7,513 bases of DNA. It comes from Bryobacteraceae bacterium (GTDB taxonomy: Bacteria > Acidobacteriota > Terriglobia > Bryobacterales > Bryobacteraceae). The stretch is taken from positions 1-7,513 of the forward strand of contig JASHSD010001043.1 of NCBI GenBank assembly GCA_030036985.1, in the 5' to 3' direction. The notes below the pieces were generated by a model that had not been told where the DNA came from, did no database searches, and worked only from the letters and a program-made list of their open reading frames with translations. Below are positions 1 through 5,734 of the stretch, piece by piece. Numbering within the stretch: position 1 is the first letter of the stretch; the number at the start of each line of letters is the position of its first letter. A program made the translations under genes and the position numbers.

Positions 1-3000
1 GATTATTTGGCAATTACCCCGTGTTCGACCCGGCGTACCGGAAGAGTCCGCACTTGACGCGGACGATTCACGACTGCTTCCTCGCGAAGTGCTCGGATCT
101 GATTCGGCCTGGAGGCGTCATTGCCCTGATTACCAGTCGTTACACGATGGACAAACAGGACTCGTCAGTTCGCCGGCATCTCTCAGAAGGGTCGGCGCTG
201 CTCGGAGCGATTCGCCTGCCGCACACGACTTTCAGGGCGAATGCCGGAACCGATGTCACGACCGACATTCTGTTTCTCCAGAAAAGAACATCGCGCCAAC
301 CCGAACGCGAAGAGGCCTGGACTGACCTTGCCCGGATCGAAACTCCCGACGGCCCGCTGCAGATCAATGAATACTTTGTTCGCCATCCGGAAATGATGCT
401 GGGCCGCATGGCAAACGAGAGCGGTCGCTACGGCACACCAGCTCCTTTCCTGGAGGGTAACTTCGAACCGCAAGCACTCGCCGCGGCAATCTCCCGGCTG
501 CCAACCGCAGTGTACGAGGAGAGGCAGCAACGTTGGAATCCTCCTTCCCGCGCCAGTTCCGACAATATTCCTGCGGTGGGTGAGGTCAAAGACGGTGGTT
601 TGACTGATCGCAACGGCGACGTCTTTGTGCGGCGCGGCGACGCGTTGGAACCTGTAGCCCTGTCCGTATCGACGGCCGCGAGAGTTCGCGGCATGCTTCA
701 GGTTCGCGATGCGGTGCGCGAGGTTTTTCGCTCCCAACTCGTGGACACGCCGAACGACGATGTGATCGTCAAAGCGCGCAACCACCTGAACCGGACCTAC
801 GATTCTTTCGTTTCGAGGTTCGGCCCTCTCAGCACGCGGGAAAACGTGAGAGCGTTTGCAGACGACCCGGATCAGCCGCTCCTCCTGTCGCTTGAAGAGT
901 TCGACCCGGAAACCCGCCGGGCGACGAAGTCCGCAATCTTCGTGCGCCAAACGCTCGAACGCTACCGGCCCGTCGAAGCGGTTGAAACCGCGTCGGAAGC
1001 TCTCCTCGTTTCGCTCAATGAAACCGGACAGATTAATTGGCCTCGCATGGAGCAACTGACCGGCAAGCCCTCATCCGAGTTGCAAATCGAACTCGGCGGC
1101 CTCGCGTATCGAAACCCGGAGGGCGGAGCGTGGGAGACCGCCGATCGATACCTGAGCGGGAATGTACGCACCAAACTTGCTGTCGCGCAGGTATCGGCCC
1201 AGCTCGACCCGGCCTATGAACGAAACGTCGAGGCATTGCGGGCCGTGCAGCCGAGGGATCTCGAACCGGGAGAAATCGAGGGTCGTCTCGGCGCATCATG
1301 GATTCCGCCGTCCGATGTCAGAACGTTTCTTTGCGAACTGCTCGATGTGCCGCCGGACAGTATCAGGATCGCCCTCGCCGAAAGCATTGCGACCTGGACG
1401 GTGGAACCCGACTATCGTGTGAAGTTCGTTGTGAGCAATACGACCGTTCACGGCACCGCCCGCTTCCGCGCGACCGATTTGGCGGAACAAGCGTTGAATG
1501 GGCGCACGCCGACAGCGTATGACGAAGACGCGGATGGCAACCGGATCGTGAATCAGCCCGAGACGATTGCCGCCCGTGAGCAGCAGCAGCAGTTGAAGGA
1601 TCGGTTCCGAGACTGGGTCTGGGAAGACTTGGACCGCGCGGCGCGACTGGCGCGGGACTATAACTTCCGGTTCAACAACATCAGGCTCCGCCAATTCGAC
1701 GGCTCACATTTGACCTTGCCGGGAATGGTGCGGACATCCCTGCGGGATGGAGATTTGGCATCTCACCAAAAGAACGCAGTCTGGCGGATTCTCCAGGGCG
1801 ACAACCCTCTTCTCGCCCATGTTGTCGGCGCAGGAAAGACCTGGACCATAACCGCCGCGGCAATGGAACTGCGCCGTCTGGATCTCGCCAAGAAGCCGAT
1901 GATTGTTGTGCCAAATCACCTGGTGGATCAATGGGGCGCGGAGTTTCCGAAGCTGTATCCGCAGGCGAGGCTGTTCGTCGCCGGCAAAGATCATTTCTCT
2001 ACCGGGAACCGCCAGCAGGCCATGGCGCGGATCGCGACCGGCAACTACGACGCGGTGATCGTATCGCATCGATCGTTTGAGTTCCTGCCCGTTTCCGATC
2101 AATACTTCAACCGCTTTGTTGAAAAACAGGTTGCACAGCTGGATGCTGAGATCGGCCTGGCGAACGACTCGAAGGATGATAACCGCCGAATCGTTAAGGA
2201 ACTTGAGAAGGCAAAGAAACGCCTGGTCGTCAGGCTGAAGAAGCGGGCGGATCGCGACTCGAAGGACCGAACCTTAACATTCGAAGAACTCGGAATCGAT
2301 CAACTGTTCGTCGATGAAGCCGACCTCTACAAGAACCTGGCCTACGTCACGAAAATGAACCGGATCGCCGGGTTGCCGAACTCCGACAGCAATCGCGCGT
2401 TTGACATGTTCCTGAAGATCCGTTACCTCCAGGAGAAAAACGACGGTCGGGGAGTGGTTTTCGCAACCGGGACGCCGATCTCGAACAGCCTGGCGGAAAT
2501 GTACACGGTGCTGCGCTACCTCGGGCCGGAATTGCTGGCGGAGCGCAACGTAAACCATTTCGACGCCTGGGCAGCCAACTTTGGCGAAGCGGTGACATCT
2601 CTCGAATTGGCTCCGGACGGCTCGGGATACCGGATGCACACCCGCTTCGCGAAGTTCATTAATCTGCCGGAATTGCTCCAAATGTTTCGCACTGTCGCAG
2701 ACGTGCAAACGGCGGACATGCTCAATCTCCCGCGCCCCGTGCTCGAAAACGGCAAGCCGACAATCGAAGCGACGCCGGCGAGCCCCGAGTTGAAGGCATT
2801 CATCCGCACGCTCACTGAACGCGCTGAACGACTGCGCAAACAGCGAGTGGACCCCTCCGTAGACAACATGCTCAAGATCACCGGTGAGGGGAGAAAGGCG
2901 GCTCTCGACATGCGCCTGGTATCCCCCGAAGCAGCTCCCGCGGAGGAAACGAAGATCGATCGAGCGGTCACTCGCGTCGTCAGAATCTGGGAAGAGACAC

Positions 3001-4544
3001 AGGCGAAGCGTTCGACGCAACTGATCTTCAGCGATCTCTCGACGCCAGACGCCGAGCGGTTCAACGTGTATGACGACATCCGCACGAAGCTGGTCAGGGC
3101 TGGCGTGCCCGAACGCGAAATAGCGTTCATCCATGACGCCGAAACGGATACGGCCAAGAGATTGCTGTTCGCCTCCGTCAACTCAGGGCGGATTCGAATT
3201 CTCCTTGGGTCAACCGAAAAGATGGGCGCCGGGACAAACGTGCAACGGAGGCTCGTTGCACTCCATCATCTGGACGCCCCTTGGCGCCCGCGCGACATCG
3301 AGCAGCGCGAGGGCCGGATTCTGCGCCAGGGCAACGACAACAAAGAGGTCCGGATTTTCCGCTATGTGACAGAGGGCTCCTTCGACGCGTACATGTGGCA
3401 GACGCTGGAGACGAAGGCCAGGTTCATCCAGCAGGTAATGCGCGGAGAAACTTCGGTGCGCGCAGCAGAGGATCTCGAAAGCGGCGCCCTCACTTATGCG
3501 GAGATTAAGGCAATTGCGTCCGGCAACCCGGCTGTCGTCGAAAAGATCAGGATGGATACCGAGATTCGTAAGCTCGACCAGCTCCGAGCCATTCACGCAA
3601 ACCAACAACGCCACATTCTCTGGGAGATTCGCGACCTGCCGCGGCATATAACTGAGGCAAAGCAGAACCTGGAGAAGATCGAGGCGGATATCTCGACACG
3701 CAACGCGAACGATTCCGACGATTTCACCATGGCCGTGGGAAACCGCGTTTATTCCGGCAAGGGCGCTCGGGACCAGTCAGCGAACGCACTCACCAGTGCA
3801 ATACTTTCATGGCGGGATGACCAGACCCTCCAGGCCCGCGGGCATTTCCGGGGGTTCGAGATCCTCAGCAGGGGCAAGACCGCGGACTTCGGTTTAAACG
3901 AGAGCGACGAACGCATTCCGGATTTGTTCATTCGGGGGCAGGCCATCTACTCCGCGAATCTGAATCCGGCCAACCCAATCGGAACCATTCAGAGTATCGA
4001 ACACACCTTGAGGAGTCTGGACAAGCTTGCGGCCGACCAGCAGACGCGGGTGGAGCGGATCGAAAAGGAACTCACTGACTATCAATTGCAGTGTGACCGA
4101 CCCTTCGAACACGAGCAACGGCTGAAGGAATTGCTCGCCCGGCAAACGGAATTGACCGCACTCCTGGACCTCGACAAGGGAGACCAGCAGGCGGTTGATT
4201 CAGTTCAGGAACCGGAAGAAGAGATCAAAGCCGAGCGGGCGGCGGACGCTTCAAAGTCGGCGGTGCCGGGGATCGCGGATATTGCCCAATCTTATATGCG
4301 CGAGTCCCGCATGGCAATCCAGGATCTCCCGATCGTCCAACGGACAGCGCCACCCTCCGGGCCGCTGGCCGGAAAGGCGGTTGCCAAGACCGAGACCCAG
4401 ATCGCGATCGCGACCGCGGCCAACAGCTTCGTTGTTCTCGAGTTAAACGGCTTGCCGCAGAGCATTCAGATCGGCGAGAAGATCTCGGTGCGAATGCGTC
4501 AAGGCCATGCCACCGTCGAGCCGGGAAAATATCGTGGCCGATAG
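1..4544 (+). CDS. N6-adenine methyltransferase/SNF2-type helicase fusion, 5' partial
   Basis: The frame is open from the left edge (first whole codon at 3), so this is the C-terminal part of a longer protein. The GTG at 21 is probably an internal valine and is used here only as residue 1 of 1507. Residues 1-90 look like the end of a class I N6-adenine methyltransferase: FDPAY, then DLIRPGGVIALITSRYTMDK (26-45) and AGTDVTTDILFLQKR (75-89). Residues 90-590 have no domain I recognise. A SNF2-type ATPase follows: Walker A VVGAGKT (601-607), a basic coiled-coil-like insert (about 700-755), DEAD (765-768), ATGTPISNS (815-823), STEKMGAGTNVQ (1064-1075) and QREGRILRQGN with arginine fingers (1095-1105). 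The tail has predicted coiled coils (about 1184-1235 and 1335-1395, including PFEHEQRL at 1361) and a small beta-rich end finishing in GKYRGR. Such fusions are known from phages, plasmids and ICEs, where DarB-like members protect incoming DNA from restriction. A defence or DNA-transfer role is equally possible. Helicase call sure; biological role inferred. Confidence 0.9.
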   Translation, partial: LFGNYPVFDPAYRKSPHLTRTIHDCFLAKCSDLIRPGGVIALITSRYTMDKQDSSVRRHLSEGSALLGAIRLPHTTFRANAGTDVTTDILFLQKRTSRQPEREEAWTDLARIETPDGPLQINEYFVRHPEMMLGRMANESGRYGTPAPFLEGNFEPQALAAAISRLPTAVYEERQQRWNPPSRASSDNIPAVGEVKDGGLTDRNGDVFVRRGDALEPVALSVSTAARVRGMLQVRDAVREVFRSQLVDTPNDDVIVKARNHLNRTYDSFVSRFGPLSTRENVRAFADDPDQPLLLSLEEFDPETRRATKSAIFVRQTLERYRPVEAVETASEALLVSLNETGQINWPRMEQLTGKPSSELQIELGGLAYRNPEGGAWETADRYLSGNVRTKLAVAQVSAQLDPAYERNVEALRAVQPRDLEPGEIEGRLGASWIPPSDVRTFLCELLDVPPDSIRIALAESIATWTVEPDYRVKFVVSNTTVHGTARFRATDLAEQALNGRTPTAYDEDADGNRIVNQPETIAAREQQQQLKDRFRDWVWEDLDRAARLARDYNFRFNNIRLRQFDGSHLTLPGMVRTSLRDGDLASHQKNAVWRILQGDNPLLAHVVGAGKTWTITAAAMELRRLDLAKKPMIVVPNHLVDQWGAEFPKLYPQARLFVAGKDHFSTGNRQQAMARIATGNYDAVIVSHRSFEFLPVSDQYFNRFVEKQVAQLDAEIGLANDSKDDNRRIVKELEKAKKRLVVRLKKRADRDSKDRTLTFEELGIDQLFVDEADLYKNLAYVTKMNRIAGLPNSDSNRAFDMFLKIRYLQEKNDGRGVVFATGTPISNSLAEMYTVLRYLGPELLAERNVNHFDAWAANFGEAVTSLELAPDGSGYRMHTRFAKFINLPELLQMFRTVADVQTADMLNLPRPVLENGKPTIEATPASPELKAFIRTLTERAERLRKQRVDPSVDNMLKITGEGRKAALDMRLVSPEAAPAEETKIDRAVTRVVRIWEETQAKRSTQLIFSDLSTPDAERFNVYDDIRTKLVRAGVPEREIAFIHDAETDTAKRLLFASVNSGRIRILLGSTEKMGAGTNVQRRLVALHHLDAPWRPRDIEQREGRILRQGNDNKEVRIFRYVTEGSFDAYMWQTLETKARFIQQVMRGETSVRAAEDLESGALTYAEIKAIASGNPAVVEKIRMDTEIRKLDQLRAIHANQQRHILWEIRDLPRHITEAKQNLEKIEADISTRNANDSDDFTMAVGNRVYSGKGARDQSANALTSAILSWRDDQTLQARGHFRGFEILSRGKTADFGLNESDERIPDLFIRGQAIYSANLNPANPIGTIQSIEHTLRSLDKLAADQQTRVERIEKELTDYQLQCDRPFEHEQRLKELLARQTELTALLDLDKGDQQAVDSVQEPEEEIKAERAADASKSAVPGIADIAQSYMRESRMAIQDLPIVQRTAPPSGPLAGKAVAKTETQIAIATAANSFVVLELNGLPQSIQIGEKISVRMRQGHATVEPGKYRGR

Positions 4545-4582
4545 CGCTTAAGTTCCGGCCTCGATTAGCCGATGCCTCTCAG

Positions 4583-4588
4583 AGGAGG
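4583..4588 (+). promoter_or_regulatory. Strong Shine-Dalgarno AGGAGG of the 37-codon gene
   Basis: A perfect AGGAGG lies 5 bases before the ATG at 4594 and decides that start. The preceding bases form the near-palindrome CCTCTCAGAGG (4575-4585). A short CCTC/GAGG hairpin could therefore cover part of the ribosome-binding site. Only four pairs can form, so any effect on translation is speculative. Confidence 0.8.
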
Positions 4589-4593
4589 TTTCG

Positions 4594-4707
4594 ATGAGCT
4601 TCTGGTTTCTTCTGGCTGCGTTGATGGGCCCGCGTTTCTTCTCGCGCTTCGTGCTGTTCTTCGTCCTCGGAATGGGCCTCATGCTTTACTGCCTCGTTCG
4701 AGGATAG
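4594..4707 (+). CDS. Small hydrophobic membrane peptide, 37 aa
   Basis: An ATG at 4594 with an ideal ribosome-binding site opens a 37-codon frame ending at TAG 4705-4707. The peptide begins MSFWFLLAALMG, has a short basic bridge (PRFFSR, residues 13-18), then a strongly hydrophobic stretch FVLFFVLGMGLMLYCLV (residues 19-35), and ends in RG. That fits one transmembrane helix, possibly with a second short membrane-dipping segment. The only charged residues are three arginines, giving a net positive charge. It starts 49 bases after the methylase-helicase stop on the same strand, so co-transcription is likely. A compact hairpin follows 5 bases after its stop. I do not recognise a family. Candidates by shape are a small conjugation or lysis-type membrane protein, a toxin of the type I kind, or a regulator of a larger membrane protein. 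The ribosome-binding site and the membrane-like composition support a real gene; conservation is unknown. Confidence 0.6.
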   Translation: MSFWFLLAALMGPRFFSRFVLFFVLGMGLMLYCLVRG

Positions 4708-4712
4708 CGCCA

Positions 4713-4730
4713 GGCGGCGCGAACGCCGCC
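4713..4730 (+). terminator. GC-rich hairpin after the small peptide gene, no T-tract
   Basis: GGCGGCG (4713-4719), loop CGAA, CGCCGCC (4724-4730) is a perfect 7-bp all-GC stem starting 5 bases after the TAG at 4705. No run of T follows on the plus strand, so it is not a canonical intrinsic terminator. It may act as an mRNA 3'-end stabiliser or a pause site. On the opposite strand the loop reads TTCG, a stable tetraloop sequence. Confidence 0.4.
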
Positions 4731-4820
4731 AGTGCGAGCGGTCCATTCGTGAACGATTGCGCGTCCGCAGCCGCAACCCGATTCGCTTCGCGCTGGTCCG
4801 GGTTTGCCTCGATCCTCTCA

Positions 4821-4836
4821 GCCCGCGAGTTCGGGC
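4821..4836. repeat. Inverted repeat GCCCG/CGGGC
   Basis: GCCCG and CGGGC are separated by six bases (CGAGTT). The stem is short but perfect. It is one of several inverted repeats in the gene-free stretch and could arise by chance in GC-rich DNA on its own. Confidence 0.25.
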
Positions 4837-4911
4837 GACGCTTCGCTTGACGGCCTGATCGGCCTACCTGCGCTCTCCCGTCTCCACTCGGGTATCCCCA
4901 GGCTTCCTTCA

Positions 4912-4936
4912 CTGCACTCCGTTCCGTTTCGTGCAG
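4912..4936. repeat. Inverted repeat CTGCAC/GTGCAG
   Basis: CTGCAC (4912-4917) and GTGCAG (4931-4936) form a perfect 6-bp inverted repeat with a 13-base spacer (TCCGTTCCGTTTC). The arms and spacer would suit either an RNA stem-loop or a dimeric protein-binding site. Confidence 0.35.
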
Positions 4937-4938
4937 CC

Positions 4939-4955
4939 CTCCGCTGCGCTCCGCT
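4939..4955. repeat. Short direct repeat CTCCGCT
   Basis: CTCCGCT occurs twice (4939-4945, 4949-4955) with GCG between, in a low-complexity run made of C, G and T steps. The related CTCCGTTCCG lies just upstream at 4918. This kind of sequence is often dispersed in high-GC genomes; whether it is repeated elsewhere cannot be seen here. Confidence 0.4.
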
Positions 4956-4979
4956 CGCCAAAAAAAATCGGCGAGTGGG
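4950..4979 (+). ncRNA. Candidate RNA stem-loop with A8 loop in the sigma-factor leader
   Basis: Bases 4950-4959 can pair with 4970-4979 to give ten consecutive pairs around the loop AAAAAAAATC. The inner six pairs (CTCGCC/GGCGAG) are Watson-Crick. Of the outer four, two are C-G and two (G4953-U4976, U4950-G4979) are G-U wobbles, which form only in plus-strand RNA. On the minus strand they would be A-C mismatches, so the structure fits a transcript running toward the sigma factor gene. The exposed A-run could bind a protein or another RNA. This is a structural observation, not a recognised RNA family. Confidence 0.4.
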
Positions 4980-5027
4980 TGATCCCCCTCCCTCGTGTCG
5001 ATTCCGGGAGCAGTTTCTCTCAGCTCT

Positions 5028-5037
5028 GGGGCGCCCC
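5028..5037. promoter_or_regulatory. 10-bp palindrome GGGGCGCCCC upstream of the sigma gene
   Basis: This perfect palindrome lies 15 bases before the Shine-Dalgarno and 26 before the ATG of the sigma factor gene. It could be an operator half or a short RNA stem. It is GC-only, so chance is a serious alternative. Confidence 0.25.
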
Positions 5038-5052
5038 GAACACGACGGGCAG

Positions 5053-5058
5053 AGAGGA
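5053..5058 (+). promoter_or_regulatory. Shine-Dalgarno AGAGGA deciding the sigma-factor start
   Basis: AGAGGA sits 5 bases before the ATG at 5064. The in-frame GTG at 4995 has no comparable site and would add 23 residues of non-conserved sequence, so the ATG is preferred. Confidence 0.75.
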
Positions 5059-5063
5059 CCGAA

Positions 5064-5687
5064 ATGAAACTCCGAAACACAATTGCAACAACAACGAATC
5101 AGGTCGCGGCCCGCGAAGCCGCGATCCTTGAGAATCTCGATCTTGTAAACCACCTCGCAAGGCGTTTTCAGCGCCGCGTGCCGCCATGCGTCACATTCGA
5201 CGATCTCGTCAGCGCCGGTATGATCGGCCTGATTCAGGCTGTTGACCGATTCGACGCCACGCGCGACCTGAAGCTCAAAACCTACGCCCAGCACCGCATC
5301 CGGGGCGCGATGCTCGACTTCCTGCGCCACGAAGATCCGCTCTCGCGGACCGAACGCCGGCGCGTTCAAGAATCGGCTCCGGCACTCAGCGCAACCGGCT
5401 GCGGGGCTGCTCCCGCGACGGTCAGCCTCGATGAGATACCGCAACGCTGTCTCGCGGCCCCGGCTCAGCCCGCCTTCACGCTCCGCTCGGAGATTCGGGA
5501 GGCTCGTCGTTGCCTCTCCCCGAGAGAGAACCGCGTGATCGGGTTGCTGTACGATTTCGGATGGCAGAGCCGTGAAGTTGCCGCTGATCTTCGAGTCAAC
5601 GAGAGCCGCGTCTCTCAGATCAAACAGCGCGCGCTTGCGAAGCTTCGCTCGGCCATCGACACCAGGACCACCGCGAGGGCCGCGTGA
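5064..5687 (+). CDS. Compact FliA/WhiG-like sigma-70 family factor
   Basis: This 207-residue protein would bind core RNA polymerase and direct it to a subset of promoters. Sigma region 2 covers about residues 20-95: LVNHLARRF (27-35), FDDLVSAGMIGLIQAVDRFD (45-64, core-binding region 2.1-2.2), then TYAQHRIRGAMLDFLR (73-88, regions 2.3-2.4), a pattern characteristic of the FliA/WhiG/SigB group. Region 4 covers about 148-198: LSPRENRVIGLLYDFGWQSREVAADL (split at 151-176) followed by the recognition helix VNESRVSQIKQRALAKLR (178-195). Between them, residues about 104-147 are rich in Ala, Pro and Ser and lack the region 3 helices that FliA proteins (usually about 240 residues) have; only SLDEI (121-125) resembles the usual linker before region 4. 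No flagellar gene or anti-sigma gene is visible nearby. The start is the ATG with the Shine-Dalgarno rather than GTG 4995. Family assignment is firm; the regulon is unknown, and control of element genes is inferred. Confidence 0.9.
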   Translation: MKLRNTIATTTNQVAAREAAILENLDLVNHLARRFQRRVPPCVTFDDLVSAGMIGLIQAVDRFDATRDLKLKTYAQHRIRGAMLDFLRHEDPLSRTERRRVQESAPALSATGCGAAPATVSLDEIPQRCLAAPAQPAFTLRSEIREARRCLSPRENRVIGLLYDFGWQSREVAADLRVNESRVSQIKQRALAKLRSAIDTRTTARAA

Positions 5688-5695
5688 GCGGCCCT
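5676..5695 (+). terminator. Hairpin with GTGA loop containing the sigma-gene stop codon
   Basis: AGGGCCGC (5676-5683), loop GTGA (5684-5687), GCGGCCCT (5688-5695) is a perfect 8-bp stem closed by a GNRA-type tetraloop. The TGA stop of the sigma gene is inside the loop. GCAGCCTTTCTCC follows, a weak pyrimidine-rich stretch rather than a clean T-run. The site lies in the short gap between two convergent genes, where a terminator is expected. Terminator function is likely but not typical. Confidence 0.55.
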
Positions 5696-5734
5696 GCAGC
5701 CTTTCTCCGCCACACCGGCAAAACAATCGCGTTT

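Larger units (their letters stand above)
4708..5063. other. Gene-free, hairpin-rich leader region
   Basis: I find no gene with a convincing start, ribosome-binding site or domain in these 356 bases on either strand. A 133-codon minus-strand frame across it (4679-5080) has no recognisable motif. The stretch holds the GC hairpin at 4713-4730, GCCCG/CGGGC (4821-4836), CTGCAC/GTGCAG (4912-4936), a long stem-loop with an A8 loop (4950-4979), a CTCCGCT direct repeat (4939-4945 and 4949-4955) and the 10-bp palindrome GGGGCGCCCC (5028-5037). I see no good -35/-10 pair. Because it precedes the sigma factor gene, a structured 5' leader, operator region or small RNA is the most reasonable reading. Confidence 0.5.

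Noticed and set aside
21..23. GTG at 21 as the start of the methylase-helicase
   Set aside because: The frame is open upstream to the edge, there is no Shine-Dalgarno before it, and it falls inside a methyltransferase domain that needs more N-terminal sequence.
183..1055. 290-codon minus-strand frame inside the methylase-helicase gene
   Set aside because: It has no recognisable motif and mirrors the GC-biased third positions of the plus-strand gene, so it is an antisense shadow.
1576..1593. CAG-type triplet run as a microsatellite
   Set aside because: It is only four glutamine codons inside the coding frame, which is ordinary.
2274..3134. 286-codon minus-strand frame opposite the helicase core
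   Set aside because: It overlaps conserved helicase motifs on the plus strand and shows no domain of its own.
4572..4850. 92-codon plus-strand frame starting just before the micro-gene
   Set aside because: It lacks a ribosome-binding site, while the AGGAGG just downstream clearly serves the ATG at 4594 in another frame.
4954..4975. A-run with GC arms as an intrinsic terminator for the minus strand
   Set aside because: The T-run on that strand lies in the loop, not after the stem, so it does not fit terminator geometry.
4679..5080. 133-codon minus-strand frame across the gene-free stretch
   Set aside because: It runs through the hairpins and low-complexity tract, has no clear ribosome-binding site or recognisable domain, and its composition is that of translated GC-rich repeats.
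4818..5726. 302-codon minus-strand frame opposite the sigma factor
   Set aside because: The plus strand carries clear sigma regions 2 and 4; the antisense product is Arg/Gly-rich with no motif.
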